A DNA stretch of 64,000 bases from Cydia pomonella (Eukaryota > Arthropoda > Insecta > Lepidoptera > Tortricidae). The stretch covers positions 11,038,703 to 11,102,702 of the forward strand of contig NC_084713.1 of the NCBI RefSeq assembly GCF_033807575.1, read 5' to 3'. The notes beneath the pieces were generated by a model. The model ran no database searches, was not told where the DNA came from, and worked only from the letters and a program-made list of their open reading frames with translations. The translations under genes were made by a program, and so were the position numbers. Below are positions 63,811 through 64,000 of the stretch, in pieces (position 1 is the stretch's first letter; every line of letters starts with the position of its first letter).

Positions 63811-64000
63811 GGATAAGGAACTTAAAACAATCTTAATCGTCTTCTGCCAAGTTGCTGGCTCGAATACTAAAAGTAAGAATACATACTTAATATATCGATA
63901 ATAAACTATCGACATTTCGTACAGTAATAATTAAACTAAGGTTTAACTATAACGCTTTGATTCTTTATAAGTCACGATTTTATCGTCACGACACATAATG

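Overview
The window looks like nuclear DNA of a moth or butterfly. It is AT-rich, its introns are long with GT-AG borders, and it is packed with repeats typical of Lepidoptera: tRNA-derived SINEs, 3' ends of jockey-, CR1- and RTE-like LINEs, many palindromic MITEs, and a frequent repeat carrying GACA/GGAC stretches.

Two genes can be read. On the minus strand, about 21.4 kb down to 2.2 kb, lies the 5' half of knot/collier (kn), the COE/EBF transcription factor. Five exons are visible (21400-21157, 17761-17626, 9781-9625, 5595-5532, 2226-2171). Reading phase is kept at every junction, and the gene runs off the left edge before the zinc knuckle, IPT and helix-loop-helix parts. On the plus strand, 39799 to 57967, lies a complete 18-exon ionotropic glutamate receptor subunit of the insect kainate/GluRII type. 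I predict 952 residues: signal peptide, amino-terminal domain, split ligand-binding domain, M1, pore loop, M3, M4 and an arginine-rich tail. Every splice junction is in phase.

Layout: 1-2170 is the next kn intron. 2227-5531 holds a 1.86 kb terminal-inverted-repeat transposon with a perfect 8 bp target duplication. 5596-9624 holds a MITE, a LINE tail and a defective DD41D Tc1/mariner-type element. 9782-17625 holds a SINE, a MITE and a roughly 0.9 kb sequence present twice in opposite orientation. 17762-21156 is intron with MITEs. 21.4-22.1 kb is a CpG-rich block upstream of kn. 22.1-39.7 kb is intergenic and made mostly of repeats. 39.8-58 kb is the receptor gene, with a piggyBac-like element in intron 1 and TEs in most larger introns. 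58-64 kb is downstream sequence, with about five 137-146 bp tandem copies of the receptor's own last coding segment, then LINE, MITE and SINE debris.

The two genes are separate units: kn regulates neuronal, muscle and blood-cell fate, and the receptor works at synapses. I found no bacterial-type system, CRISPR array, rRNA or intact tRNA gene. The most unusual signals are the tandem duplication of the receptor's terminal exon, a leucine at its pore Q/R position, and the lack of an in-frame ATG in the first coding exon of kn. Family assignments come from recognising protein motifs by eye, with no database search.
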